Assembly: GCF_013376045.1 (NCBI RefSeq)
Contig: NZ_JABMJG010000005.1
Span: 256,080-320,079, forward strand
DNA length: 64,000 nucleotides
Direction: 5' to 3'
Origin: Variovorax sp. SG517
Lineage (GTDB): Bacteria; Pseudomonadota; Gammaproteobacteria; Burkholderiales; Burkholderiaceae_C
The notes under the pieces were generated by a model, which searched no databases, had not been told where the DNA came from, and saw only the letters and a program-made list of their open reading frames with translations. A program made the position numbers and the translations under genes. This document shows, one piece after another, positions 44,352 through 53,328 of the stretch. Numbering within the stretch: position 1 is the first letter of the stretch; each line of letters starts with the position of its first letter.

Positions 44352-45329
44352 ATGAACTTTTCGCGCGCACTGTTGACGGGCCTGCTGGCCCTGACGGCCA
44401 CCACCGGGGCACTGGCCCAGGCTTCCGACTACCCCAGCAAGCCCGTGACCCTGGTCACGCCCTTCGCCGCCGGCAGCGGCCCCGACGCGGTGCTGCGCCT
44501 CGTCTCCGACAAGCTCTCGCGCCTGTGGAACCAGCGCGTGGTCATCGACAACCGGCCGGGCGGCGGCGGCTTCATCGCCATCGACCAGGCCCGCCGCGGT
44601 GCGCCCGACGGCTACACGCTGCTGCAACTCGACAGCGAACACATCGCCGCGCTGCCGCACCTGTACAAGTCGCGCAACTTCGTGACGCTGCAGCATTTCG
44701 ACCCGGTGGCCTCGCTCTTTCGCACGCCCTTCTTCGTGGCCGTGGGCACCGATTCGAAGTGGAAGAACATGGGCAACCTGATCGCCGCGGCCAAGGCCAA
44801 CCCCGACGGCATCGTCTACGGCTCCTGGGGCGTGGGCAGCCCTGGCCACCTGGGCGCGCAGCAGCTGGAGGCGCTCACCGGCATCCACATGCGCCACGCG
44901 CCGTACCGCGAGGTGTCGCAGCTCTATTCCAACGTGGGCACCGGCGAGGTGCCGTGGGCCTTCGCGAGCATCCCGTCGAGCCAGGGCATCTACAAGGCCG
45001 GCAAGCTGCGCTACATCGCGGTGGCGGCCACCAAGCGCATCCCGCAGATGCCCGACGTGCCGACCATGGCCGAAGCCGGCGGACCTGCATCGCTGGAGGT
45101 GAACTCCTTCGTGTCGCTGCTCGCGCCCAAGGGCGTGCCGGCGGCCATCAAGGCGAAGATCAATGCCGACGTGGCCAAGGTCATCGCCGACCCCGAGATC
45201 CGCGCCCGCTTCGATACCTTCGCCTTCGAGCCGCTCGCATGGTCGCCCGAGGAAATCGAGCGCAATGCCGAGGCCAAGTCGAAGGTGTACGGCGAGCTGG
45301 TGCGCAGGGGCAACATCAGCCTCGAATAG
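44352..45329 (+). CDS. Bug-family periplasmic receptor (first of a pair)
   Basis: TTT-type binding protein of 325 residues: Sec signal (MNFSRALLTGLLALTATTGALA), the start of the mature protein YPSKPVTLVTPFAAGSGPDA, and the HAPYREVSQLYSNVGTGEV ligand loop. It lies 69 bp after the monooxygenase and 96 bp before a second Bug gene, so it is probably part of the gentisate operon and may bind 3-hydroxybenzoate, gentisate or a related acid. No permease subunits are encoded nearby. Confidence 0.92.
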   Translation: MNFSRALLTGLLALTATTGALAQASDYPSKPVTLVTPFAAGSGPDAVLRLVSDKLSRLWNQRVVIDNRPGGGGFIAIDQARRGAPDGYTLLQLDSEHIAALPHLYKSRNFVTLQHFDPVASLFRTPFFVAVGTDSKWKNMGNLIAAAKANPDGIVYGSWGVGSPGHLGAQQLEALTGIHMRHAPYREVSQLYSNVGTGEVPWAFASIPSSQGIYKAGKLRYIAVAATKRIPQMPDVPTMAEAGGPASLEVNSFVSLLAPKGVPAAIKAKINADVAKVIADPEIRARFDTFAFEPLAWSPEEIERNAEAKSKVYGELVRRGNISLE

Positions 45330-45425
45330 CGAGGGCACGCCGGACTTCGGTCTTGCCCGCCGTCTTGCGCGGCAGTTAAGCTGGCCCTCTTTGGTTTTTT
45401 GACGACTTTTTCACACTTTTTCTCC

Positions 45426-46406
45426 ATGCACGCCACCAAGAGAGCCCTTTTGATCGCCTGCGGCCTGGCCACCGCCGCCGCCATGCTGCCGCTGAGCGCC
45501 AACGCAGACAACGCCGCCTGGCCGACCAAGCCGATCCGCCTGCTCGTGGGCTTCCCGGGCGGCTCCACGCCCGACATCGCCGCGCGCACCATCGCCGAGC
45601 CGCTGGCGAAGGCGCTGGGCCAGCCGGTGGTGGTCGACAACAAGGCCGGCGCATCCGGCAACATCGCGGCCGACCAGGTGGCCAAGGCCACTGACGATCA
45701 CACGCTGGGGCTCGTCATCAACGGCAACCTCACGTCGTCGAAGATGCTGTATCCCAAGCTGCCCTACGACCCGGCCAAGGACTTCACGTACCTCTCGCTG
45801 ATCGCGACCGCGCCGCTGGTGCTGGTGGCGCAGAACAACCTGCCCTCGGGCGCCGGATTCTTCGACGAAGGCCGCAAGGCCGGCGACAAGTGGAACTACG
45901 GCTCGGTGGGCATCGGCTCCGTCGGCCACCTGGGCATGGAGCTGCTCAAGACCCGCGTGCCCGGCTTCAAGCCCGAGCACGTGCCCTACCAGGGCAACCC
46001 GCAGGTCATCACCGCGATGCTGGGCGACCAGGTGCAGATGGGCCTGATCCCGCCGGGCGTGGCCATGCCGCAGATCAAGGCCGGCAAGCTCAAGGCCATC
46101 GGCCTCACGGGCGGCCGCAGCGCGCTGGTGCCCGAGATCCCGCCGCTCGCCGATGCCGGCGTGAAGGACTTCAACCTCGAGGTGTGGGTGGCGCTGCTGG
46201 GGCCGGCCAACCTCTCGAAGGTGGCGCAGGCGCGCATCAGCCGCGAGCTCGAGATCGTGATGAAGAACCCCGACGTGCGCCGCAAGCTCTTCGAGCAGGG
46301 CTGGCAGGCCGTGGGCACTTCGCCGGACGGCATGCGCACGCGCGTCAATGAAGAGGCCGCGATCATGACCAAGATCATCTCGGCCCGCGGTATCAAGTTG
46401 CAGTGA
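45426..46406 (+). CDS. Bug-family periplasmic receptor (second of a pair)
   Basis: A 326-residue Bug receptor with signal peptide (MHATKRALLIACGLATAAAM), mature start WPTKPIRLLVGFPGGSTPD and loop VPYQGNPQVITAMLGDQVQM. It is clearly diverged from the preceding Bug protein, so not a recent tandem duplication. The ATG at 45426 is favoured over a TTG-type start nine codons earlier. Its TGA overlaps the ATG of the FAD oxidoreductase (ATGA arrangement), indicating coupled translation. Confidence 0.92.
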   Translation: MHATKRALLIACGLATAAAMLPLSANADNAAWPTKPIRLLVGFPGGSTPDIAARTIAEPLAKALGQPVVVDNKAGASGNIAADQVAKATDDHTLGLVINGNLTSSKMLYPKLPYDPAKDFTYLSLIATAPLVLVAQNNLPSGAGFFDEGRKAGDKWNYGSVGIGSVGHLGMELLKTRVPGFKPEHVPYQGNPQVITAMLGDQVQMGLIPPGVAMPQIKAGKLKAIGLTGGRSALVPEIPPLADAGVKDFNLEVWVALLGPANLSKVAQARISRELEIVMKNPDVRRKLFEQGWQAVGTSPDGMRTRVNEEAAIMTKIISARGIKLQ

Positions 46407-47755
46407 TGGCAGTCCAGACATTGAGCGAACCGGCGCGCGCGCTGCCGGTGTTCGGCGAATACGACGTGGTGGTGGTCGGCGGCGGCCCCGCCGGCATTGC
46501 GGCCGCCGTGAGTGCCGCGCGCCACGGCGCCAACACACTGCTGGTGGAGCGCTACGGCTTCCTCGGCGGCATGGGCACCGCAGGCGGCGTCACCAACTTC
46601 GCGGGCCTGTACGGCAAGCGCAAGGGCGAGATGACGCAGCTGGTGCGCGGCGTGGTCGACGAGCTCATCGACCGCATCGCCGCGCTCAACGGCATGAACC
46701 AGCCGCAGAACGGCATGGGCGGGCGCATCTGCGTGCGCTCGTACGACACCTCGGCCTACAAGCTCGCCGCCGACCAGCTGCTGGGCGACGCGGGCGTGAA
46801 GCTGCTGTTCCACGCGCTGGCGGCGGCCGTGGTGCTCGACGGCAAGCGCATCGCGGCGCTGGTCGTGGAGACCAAGTCGGGCCGCCAGGCGATCCGCGCC
46901 AACGCCTTCATCGACGCCAGCGGCGACGCCGACGTGGCCGCCTTCGCGGGCGTGCCCTTCGAGGTGGGCGACGGCCACGGCAGCGGGCTCTTTCCCACCA
47001 CCATGTTCCGCATCGGCCAGGTCGACGCGCCGGCCGCGCTGGAGGCGGTGGGCGAGTTCAAGGCCATCAACGACTTCATGGCGCGCGCCGAGCAGCACAA
47101 GCCCGGCGTCTACAGGTTCCCGCGCGAGGGTGCGATCCTGCGTCCCAACAAGGACCCGCGCGAGTGGCGCGCCAACGTCACGCAGATCCGCAATTCGCAG
47201 GGCCGCGCGATGAACGGCGTCGATGCGCGCGAACTCTCCGAAGGCGAGCTCGAAGGCCGCCGCCAGATCAGCGAGTACTTCAGGTTCCTGAAGGCCGAGG
47301 TGCCGGGCTTCGCGCAATCGGCCATCGTCGAGATCGCACCGCAGGTCGGCATCCGCGAGACGCGGCGCATCCAGGGCCTGTATGCGCTCGGTCGCGAGGA
47401 CATCCTGGGCTCTGCGAAGTTCGACGACAACATAGGCCTCAATGCCTGGCCGATGGAGATGCACGCGGACGGCCGCATCGAGTGGGCCTTCCCGCGCGAC
47501 GAAGACAACGCCTACAACCACCTGCCCTGGCGCATGCTGGTGCCGCAGACGCTGGACAACCTGCTGGTGGCCGGGCGCTGCGCGTCGATGACGCACGAGG
47601 GCCAGTCGGCCGCGCGCGCGAGCGGCGGCTGCTTCGTCATGGGGCAGGCCGCGGGCACGGCGGCGGCGTCGCTGGGCGCGGCCGCGTTCGCCGCGGTCGA
47701 CATCCCGGCGCTGCAGAAAAAGCTCGCCGCCGACGGCGTCGACCTCGACCGCTGA
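46406..47755 (+). CDS. FAD-dependent oxidoreductase (FAD_oxidored/GidA-like fold)
   Basis: A 449-residue flavoprotein. The Rossmann motif DVVVVGGGPAGIAAAVSAAR (about 22) is followed by a glycine-rich FLGGMGTAGGVTNFAGL, and the second FAD contact is DNLLVAGRCASMTHEG with ARASGGCFVMGQAAGTAA at the end. This pattern is the PF12831 family, whose members act on various acids or thiol compounds; the substrate is unknown. The ATG at 46406 overlaps the Bug stop. Co-translation with a Bug receptor suggests it acts on the imported compound, perhaps feeding the gentisate route. Confidence 0.87.
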   Translation: MAVQTLSEPARALPVFGEYDVVVVGGGPAGIAAAVSAARHGANTLLVERYGFLGGMGTAGGVTNFAGLYGKRKGEMTQLVRGVVDELIDRIAALNGMNQPQNGMGGRICVRSYDTSAYKLAADQLLGDAGVKLLFHALAAAVVLDGKRIAALVVETKSGRQAIRANAFIDASGDADVAAFAGVPFEVGDGHGSGLFPTTMFRIGQVDAPAALEAVGEFKAINDFMARAEQHKPGVYRFPREGAILRPNKDPREWRANVTQIRNSQGRAMNGVDARELSEGELEGRRQISEYFRFLKAEVPGFAQSAIVEIAPQVGIRETRRIQGLYALGREDILGSAKFDDNIGLNAWPMEMHADGRIEWAFPRDEDNAYNHLPWRMLVPQTLDNLLVAGRCASMTHEGQSAARASGGCFVMGQAAGTAAASLGAAAFAAVDIPALQKKLAADGVDLDR

Positions 47756-47796
47756 GCGCGCGCAGCGTGCGGGATGGCGCTAGAGTCCGGGGCTTG

Positions 47797-48510
47797 ATGA
47801 ACTCGAACCCCGGACGAAACGTGCACTTCCCCTCGCTGTCGACACCCGCGCGCCGCACCCTCCTGGCGCTGTCCTGCGCCGCCATCGGCCTCTCGCTGGC
47901 CGGCTGCGCCAGTACGCCCGAAGGCGAGCCGGTGCACGGCAAGGACCGGCTGCTGAGCTTCCTGGCGGCCAAGGACGGCCGCAAGGTCGCCATCGCCGGC
48001 GAGAACTACCACTACGTGTTCGACGGCGATCCCTCCGTGGCGGCGCTGCTGCGCTGGGAAGGGCGCACCAAGGTCACGCCCGCGCTGCTGGGCGAGTTCA
48101 AGGTGGCGCGCAACCAGAGCTTCGAGGGCCAGTACGTGCTGATGGCCTTCGATGCCGACCTGACGCCCGAAGAGAGGTCCTTCCTGATCCAGACCGGCTT
48201 CGCCAGGACCGACGCGAAATACGGCGACCGGCCAGGGCCGTCGCTGCGCTACTTCGGCACCGTCTACGGCAAGCGCTATGCGGCGGTGCCGCTGAAGTCG
48301 GCCGACACGGTCGACTTCTCCCGGCGGCAGTACCTGGGCTACGTCGAGCAGGAAACGCTCAGCGCCCCCTTCAGCAAGGCCGCGCCTTCGCCGCTGGTGT
48401 ATGCCGACGACGGCTCGCTGCTGCTGTCCGGCGTGCCGGTGCGCGTGGTGCAGGGCGGCACGGACTACGGCTGCCGCGCCCGCCTCATGGGCGTGTGCTT
48501 CTACAAGTAG
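47797..48510 (+). CDS. Uncharacterised lipoprotein
   Basis: A 237-residue predicted lipoprotein: basic n-region, hydrophobic stretch and lipobox LSLAGC (cysteine about 36). The mature part is soluble and mixed alpha/beta with RFLSFLAAKDG-like and KYGDRPGPSLRYFGTVYGKR segments and a cysteine near the end of each half (GCRARLMGVC). No named family is recognised. The ATG at 47797 gives a long n-region; a GTG about 9 codons later is an alternative. It is 41 bp after the FAD gene and 94 bp before tesB. Confidence 0.75.
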   Translation: MNSNPGRNVHFPSLSTPARRTLLALSCAAIGLSLAGCASTPEGEPVHGKDRLLSFLAAKDGRKVAIAGENYHYVFDGDPSVAALLRWEGRTKVTPALLGEFKVARNQSFEGQYVLMAFDADLTPEERSFLIQTGFARTDAKYGDRPGPSLRYFGTVYGKRYAAVPLKSADTVDFSRRQYLGYVEQETLSAPFSKAAPSPLVYADDGSLLLSGVPVRVVQGGTDYGCRARLMGVCFYK

Positions 48511-48604
48511 CGGGCGGCTGCTGACAGGCCCGCGACAGCCTGCGGGCGCGGGCTTTGCTATGGTCGAGGGCTGCCTCTTTTCGACAGTTTTGCCTCCCTT
48601 CCCG

Positions 48605-49492
48605 ATGACCACCGATCCCGCCACCGCCTCCCGCCTCGTCAACGAACTCGTCGCGCTCATGCAGCTCGAGCCGCTGGGCGGCGACCGCTTCCTGGCCCAG
48701 AGCGAGGACATCGGCACGCCCGCCGTGTTCGGCGGCCAGGTGCTGGGCCAGTCGCTGATGGCCGCGAGCCTCACCGTGGGCGCCGAGCGGCCGGTGCATT
48801 CGATGCACGCCTACTTCCTGCTGCCGGGCGAGCATGCGCCCATCGAGTACAGCGTCGACCGCGTGCGCGACGGCCGCAGCTTCACCACCCGCCACGTGGT
48901 GGCGCGCCAGCAGGAGCGCATCATTTTCGAAATGTCCGCCTCGTTCCAGACCGTGGACGAGGGCGTCGAGCACCAGTTCGACATGCCCAAGGTGGCCGGA
49001 CCCGAGGGCCTGATCAGCGAGCTCGACCAGCGCATCGCCCTGGGCGACCGCCTGCCGGAGCCGTGGCGCACCAAGGCGATCCAGCCGCACGGCATCGAGT
49101 ACCGCCGCGTCGATCCCGAGGACCTGATGGCCCCGCTGCCGCGCCCGACCTCGGCGCAGAGCGCCATCTGGATGCGCGCCATCGCGCCGCTGCCCGACGA
49201 CCCGATGGTGCATCGCGCGCTGCTGGCGTACGCCTCCGACCACGGCCTGCTGCGCGCCGCGATGCTGCCCCATGGCCTGAGCTTCATGAGCGGTCAGGTG
49301 CGCCCGGCCAGCCTCGACCACGCGATGTGGTTCCACCGCGACTTCCGCATGGACGACTGGCTGCTGTACGTGCTCGACTCGCCCAGCGCGGGCGGCGCGC
49401 GCGGCCTGTGCCGCGGCAGCCTCTACTCGCGTGATGGCCGGCTCGTGGCCTCGGCGGCGCAAGAGGGCATGCTGCGCATCCGGCGCAAATAA
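48605..49492 (+). CDS. tesB: Acyl-CoA thioesterase II (TesB)
   Basis: Double-hotdog thioesterase of 295 residues, the normal TesB length. Characteristic segments: VFGGQVLGQSLMAASLTV, VHSMHAYFLLPGEHAPIEY, RSFTTRHVVARQQERIIF, the YASDHGLLRAAMLPHG helix with the catalytic aspartate, and DHAMWFHRDFRMDDWLLY. It releases free fatty acids from a wide range of acyl-CoAs and may keep CoA free during growth on fatty acids. The ATG at 48605 is chosen by the family start; upstream in-frame codons have no homology-like content. Confidence 0.93.
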   Translation: MTTDPATASRLVNELVALMQLEPLGGDRFLAQSEDIGTPAVFGGQVLGQSLMAASLTVGAERPVHSMHAYFLLPGEHAPIEYSVDRVRDGRSFTTRHVVARQQERIIFEMSASFQTVDEGVEHQFDMPKVAGPEGLISELDQRIALGDRLPEPWRTKAIQPHGIEYRRVDPEDLMAPLPRPTSAQSAIWMRAIAPLPDDPMVHRALLAYASDHGLLRAAMLPHGLSFMSGQVRPASLDHAMWFHRDFRMDDWLLYVLDSPSAGGARGLCRGSLYSRDGRLVASAAQEGMLRIRRK

Positions 49493-49493
49493 G

Positions 49494-49520
49494 CAGGCAA
49501 GCGAGCAAGCAAGCAAACAA
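49494..49520. repeat. Short AAGC tetranucleotide tract
   Basis: Between tesB and the GST gene the sequence is an imperfect run of CAAG/AAGC units (GCAAGCGAGCAAGCAAGC). Such tracts can vary in length by slippage, here within 22-48 bp upstream of the GST start. A possible effect on GST expression is speculative. Confidence 0.5.
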
Positions 49521-49541
49521 CCAACCCCGGGACATCGCACC

Positions 49542-50150
49542 ATGCAGATCTTCTTTTCCCCCGCTTCCCCCTTCGTGCGCAAATGCATGGTCGTTGCCCA
49601 CGAGCTCGGCATCGCCGACCGCATCGAGAAGCTGCCCAGCGCGGCCGGCCCGGTGAAGCGCGACGCCACCATCATCCCGAAGAACCCGCTCGGCCAGGTG
49701 CCCACCTTCATCACCGACGACGGCCAGGTGCTGTTCGACAGCCGCGTGATCTGCGAGTACCTGAACGCCGCGCAGTCGGGCAAGCTCTTTCCCGCGGACG
49801 GCAATGAACGCTGGGCGCGCCTCACCGAACTCGCGCTGGCCGACGGCATGACCGGCGCCGCATTGCTCGCACGCTACGAGAACGTGCTGCGCCCCGAGGA
49901 GCTGCGCTGGACCGACTGGACCGACGGCCAGCTCGCCAAGGTGCGCACCGGCCTCGAGTGGCTGGAGGCCGCCGCGCCTTCCTTCGGCGACCGCGTCGAC
50001 ATCGGCACCATCGCCTTCGGCTGCGCGCTGGGCTACATGGACTTCCGCTTTCCTTCCGTGGAGTGGCGCGCCGAGGCGCCGAACAGCGCGAAGTGGTTCA
50101 AGGCGTTCAACCAGCGGGCTTCGATGCAGGCGACCTTGCCTGTAGCCTAA
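49542..50150 (+). CDS. Glutathione S-transferase family protein
   Basis: A 202-residue GST. The thioredoxin-like half (1-75) has the SPASPFVRKCMVV motif with a serine/cysteine region for glutathione, NPLGQVPTFITDDGQ with the cis-proline, and FDSRVICEYLN with the glutathione-contacting serine. An all-helical C-terminal half follows (about 85-200). It resembles the YibF-like group; the role is probably detoxification or stress defence. The ATG at 49542 begins the fold with no extension. It lies downstream of tesB but after a repeat tract, so an operon is uncertain. Confidence 0.88.
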   Translation: MQIFFSPASPFVRKCMVVAHELGIADRIEKLPSAAGPVKRDATIIPKNPLGQVPTFITDDGQVLFDSRVICEYLNAAQSGKLFPADGNERWARLTELALADGMTGAALLARYENVLRPEELRWTDWTDGQLAKVRTGLEWLEAAAPSFGDRVDIGTIAFGCALGYMDFRFPSVEWRAEAPNSAKWFKAFNQRASMQATLPVA

Positions 50151-50176
50151 TTTCCGTTCGATTCCTTTCGGGCGCA

Positions 50177-50411
50177 ATCACGCCGACGGGGTACCTTGCT
50201 CCGCGAATGTCCCCCGGCCTGCGGCCTCCTCCTTTATTTCGCTGCGCAAGGCACCCCATCGGCGTGATCGATGGGCACTGCGGTCGAACCGCCGGCATGA
50301 GCAGAGCGTCCATGTGCGAATGGCACCGGGCGCTCCCCGCAGCGAAATAAAGGAGGAGGGCCGCAGGCCCGGGGGACATTCGCGGAGGGGAGTACTCGGT
50401 GCCATTCGCAC
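50177..50411. repeat. Composite inverted-repeat element in the 354-bp gap between GST and SDR genes
   Basis: Two stem-loop units lie 45 bp apart. Unit 1 (50177-50268) has 21-bp outer arms (50177-50197 and 50248-50268, 19 of 21 matching). Unit 2 (50314-50411) has perfect 15-bp outer arms (50314-50328 and 50397-50411). The two outer stems differ in sequence, but the inner cores (50198-50247 and 50339-50387, about 48 bp) are nearly identical in opposite orientation, differing by two 1-bp indels. The rest of 50151-50504 shows no gene. This is the layout of a REPIN/BIME or a small non-autonomous element. Confidence 0.8.
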
Positions 50412-50504
50412 GCGCCCGAACCGGAATGCAAATCCCCGCTTGGCAACGGAAGCGATTCCTTGGCTAAATGCGAGGCTCCGCATGAACGAACCAAGGAACC
50501 AAGC

Positions 50505-51218
50505 ATGTCTTCCGAAGAAAACAAGAAAGTAGCCATCGTCACGGCGGGCGGCAGCGGCATGGGCGCCGCCGCGGCACGCAAGCTCGCGGACGACGGCTTC
50601 CGCGTGGCCATCCTCTCGTCCTCGGGCAAGGGCGAGGCACTGGCCGCCGAGCTCGACGGCATCGGCGTGACCGGCTCCAACCAGTCGAACGACGACATCA
50701 AGCGCCTAGTCGACAAGGTCGTGGCCCAGTGGGGCCGCGTCGACGTGCTGGTCAACAGTGCAGGGCACGGGCCGCGCGCGCCCATCCTCGACATCACCGA
50801 CGAGGACTGGCACCGCGGCATGGACGTGTACCTGCTGAGCGCGGTGCGCCCGGCGCGGCTGGTCGCGCCGCTGATGGTGCAGCAGGGCGGCGGCGCGATC
50901 ATCAACATCTCCACCTTCGCGGCCTTCGAGCCCGACCCCGTGTTCCCCACCTCGGGCGTGTTCCGCGCGGGTCTTGCGGCCTTCACCAAGCTCTTCGCCG
51001 ACACCTATGCGGCGAAGAACGTGCGCATGAATAACGTGCTGCCCGGCTTCATCGACAGCCTGCCCGAGAAGGCCGAGTTCCGTTCCCGCATCCCAATGGG
51101 CCGCTACGGCAAGAGCAGCGAGATCGCGGCCGTCATCGGCTTTCTCGCGTCGGAAGGCGCTGGCTACATCACAGGACAGAACCTGCGCGTGGACGGCGGC
51201 ATCACGCGATCGGTGTGA
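50505..51218 (+). CDS. SDR-family protein lacking the canonical catalytic Tyr/Lys
   Basis: A 237-residue SDR fold protein: cofactor loop VTAGGSGMGAAAA, VLVNSAGHGP, and a C-terminal AGYITGQNLRVDGG typical of 3-oxoacyl reductases. Where most SDRs have Tyr-x-x-x-Lys the chain reads TSGVFRAGL, so by alignment Tyr becomes Ser and Lys becomes Arg, and the upstream serine region reads NISTFAAF. It may bind NAD(P) without the usual catalysis or use another mechanism. The ATG at 50505 follows AAGGAACC. It is 7 bp before a methyltransferase gene, so the two are co-transcribed. Confidence 0.88.
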   Translation: MSSEENKKVAIVTAGGSGMGAAAARKLADDGFRVAILSSSGKGEALAAELDGIGVTGSNQSNDDIKRLVDKVVAQWGRVDVLVNSAGHGPRAPILDITDEDWHRGMDVYLLSAVRPARLVAPLMVQQGGGAIINISTFAAFEPDPVFPTSGVFRAGLAAFTKLFADTYAAKNVRMNNVLPGFIDSLPEKAEFRSRIPMGRYGKSSEIAAVIGFLASEGAGYITGQNLRVDGGITRSV

Positions 51219-51225
51219 GGCCTCC

Positions 51226-51843
51226 ATGAAGATCCCCGCACAGGCGCTGGACAACGCGCGCCGCACCATCCAGTCCTACGACGCGCATGCCCGCGAGTAC
51301 AACGCGATCGTGGCGGAGCACCCGCTGCAGCCCGAGATCGCGGATTCGATGCGGCGGATGATGGAGTACGTGCCCGCCGGCGGCAGCGTGCTCGAGATCG
51401 GCTCCGGTCCGGGGCGGGATGCCGACTTCGTCGAGTCCCTGGGCGGCGTGGTCCGTCGCACCGATGCTGCGCAGGCATTTCTCGATCTGCAGGCACAGCG
51501 GGGCAAGAAGGGCGAGCTGCTCGACGTCGTCACCGATGCGCTGGGCGGGCCCTACGACGCGGTCCTCGCGATGTGCGTGCTGATCCACGTCGATCGCGCG
51601 CAGGTCGCCGCGGTGCTGCACAAGGTGTTCGATGCGCTCAGGCCCGGCGGCGTCTTCCTGGTGTCCATGCGCGTCGGCGAAGGCGAGAAGAACGGCGACT
51701 ACCACACCGTGTGCTGGGAGAAGGACCGGTTCGCCGCGGCGCTCGTGGCGGCCGGGCTGCATCCCTGCTGGGAGATGGAGCGCGTCGGCCGCAACGACGA
51801 GGCCTGGGTCTACTTCCTGGCGCGCCGGCCGCAGCAGCGGTGA
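51226..51843 (+). CDS. Class I SAM-dependent methyltransferase
   Basis: A 205-residue methyltransferase. Motif I is VLEIGSGPGRDADFVESLGG (about 54), followed by an acidic loop, then YDAVLAMCVLIHVDRAQVAA and the LRPGGVFLVSMRVGEGEKNG post-motif strand. It belongs to the Methyltransf_11/25 type; the substrate is unknown. The ATG is 7 bp after the SDR stop with GGCCTCC only as a weak ribosome site. It ends 19 bp from the convergent livF gene. Pairing with the unusual SDR suggests a shared small-molecule step. Confidence 0.87.
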   Translation: MKIPAQALDNARRTIQSYDAHAREYNAIVAEHPLQPEIADSMRRMMEYVPAGGSVLEIGSGPGRDADFVESLGGVVRRTDAAQAFLDLQAQRGKKGELLDVVTDALGGPYDAVLAMCVLIHVDRAQVAAVLHKVFDALRPGGVFLVSMRVGEGEKNGDYHTVCWEKDRFAAALVAAGLHPCWEMERVGRNDEAWVYFLARRPQQR

Positions 51844-51862
51844 ACCGGCGGCGAATCTTCTT

Positions 51863-52572
<710 letters not shown>

Positions 52573-52576
<4 letters not shown>

Positions 52577-53328
52577 GCGTGCCCTTCCGCTTCGGTGCCT
52601 AGGTAGACGGCCTGCACGTCAGGGTGTCCCCGCACTTCGTCGGCCGTGCCGCTCATCAGCACCTTGCCCTGCACCAGCACCGTGAGCCGGTTGGCCAAGC
52701 GGAACACCGCGTCCATGTCGTGTTCGATCAGCAGGATGGCCATCGACGCGCGCAGCGATTCGATGAGTTCCACCATGCGCGCCGATTCATCGGGGCCCAT
52801 GCCGGCCATCGGCTCGTCGAGCAGCAGAAGCTTGGGTTCGGCCGCGAGCGCCAGCGCCACGTCGAGCGCACGCTGCGCGCCGTGCGGCAGAGTGCCCGCG
52901 ATGCGTGCGCGCTCGGCGCCGAGGCCGACGCGGTCGGCCAGCGCCATCGCGCGATCGACAAGGTCGCGCTCCTTCGCGCGCGGCGCCATGAAGCGCAGGC
53001 TGCTGCCTGCATGGGCCTGCGCTGCGAGCATCAGGTTGTCGTGCACGGTCTCCTTCGGGAACACGCGCGTCACCTGGAAGCAGCGCGACATGCCGGCGGC
53101 CACGCGCTGGTGGTCCTTCAGCCTGGTGATATCGGCCTCGTCGAGCAGGATGCGGCCGGCATCGGCCTTCAGCAGGCCGGTGATCAGGTTCACCAGCGTG
53201 GTCTTGCCGGCGCCGTTCGGCCCGATCAGCGCATGCACTTCGCCGCGCTCCACGGTGAGGCTCACATGGTCGGTCGCCAGCAGTCCGCCGAAGCGCTTGA
53301 CCAACCCTTCGATTCTGAAAAGGCTCAT
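52573..53328 (-). CDS. livG: Branched-chain amino acid-type ABC transporter ATPase LivG
   Basis: A 251-residue ATPase: Walker A ALIGPNGAGKTTLVNLITG, signature region ALPHG-type (GTLPHGAQRALDVALALA, where LivG often has LPYGxQR), Walker B LLLLDEPMAGMGPDE and the C-terminal MAILLIEHDMDAVFRLANRL. Its start overlaps livM by 4 bp and its end overlaps livF by 4 bp, giving a fixed-ratio livM-livG-livF block. Confidence 0.93.

Noticed and set aside
49542..50150. The GST as the missing maleylpyruvate isomerase of the gentisate route
   Set aside because: Its N-terminus (SPASPFVRK) belongs to the general YibF-like GST group and lacks the SxxSxRVR start of zeta-class isomerases; it is also outside the operon.
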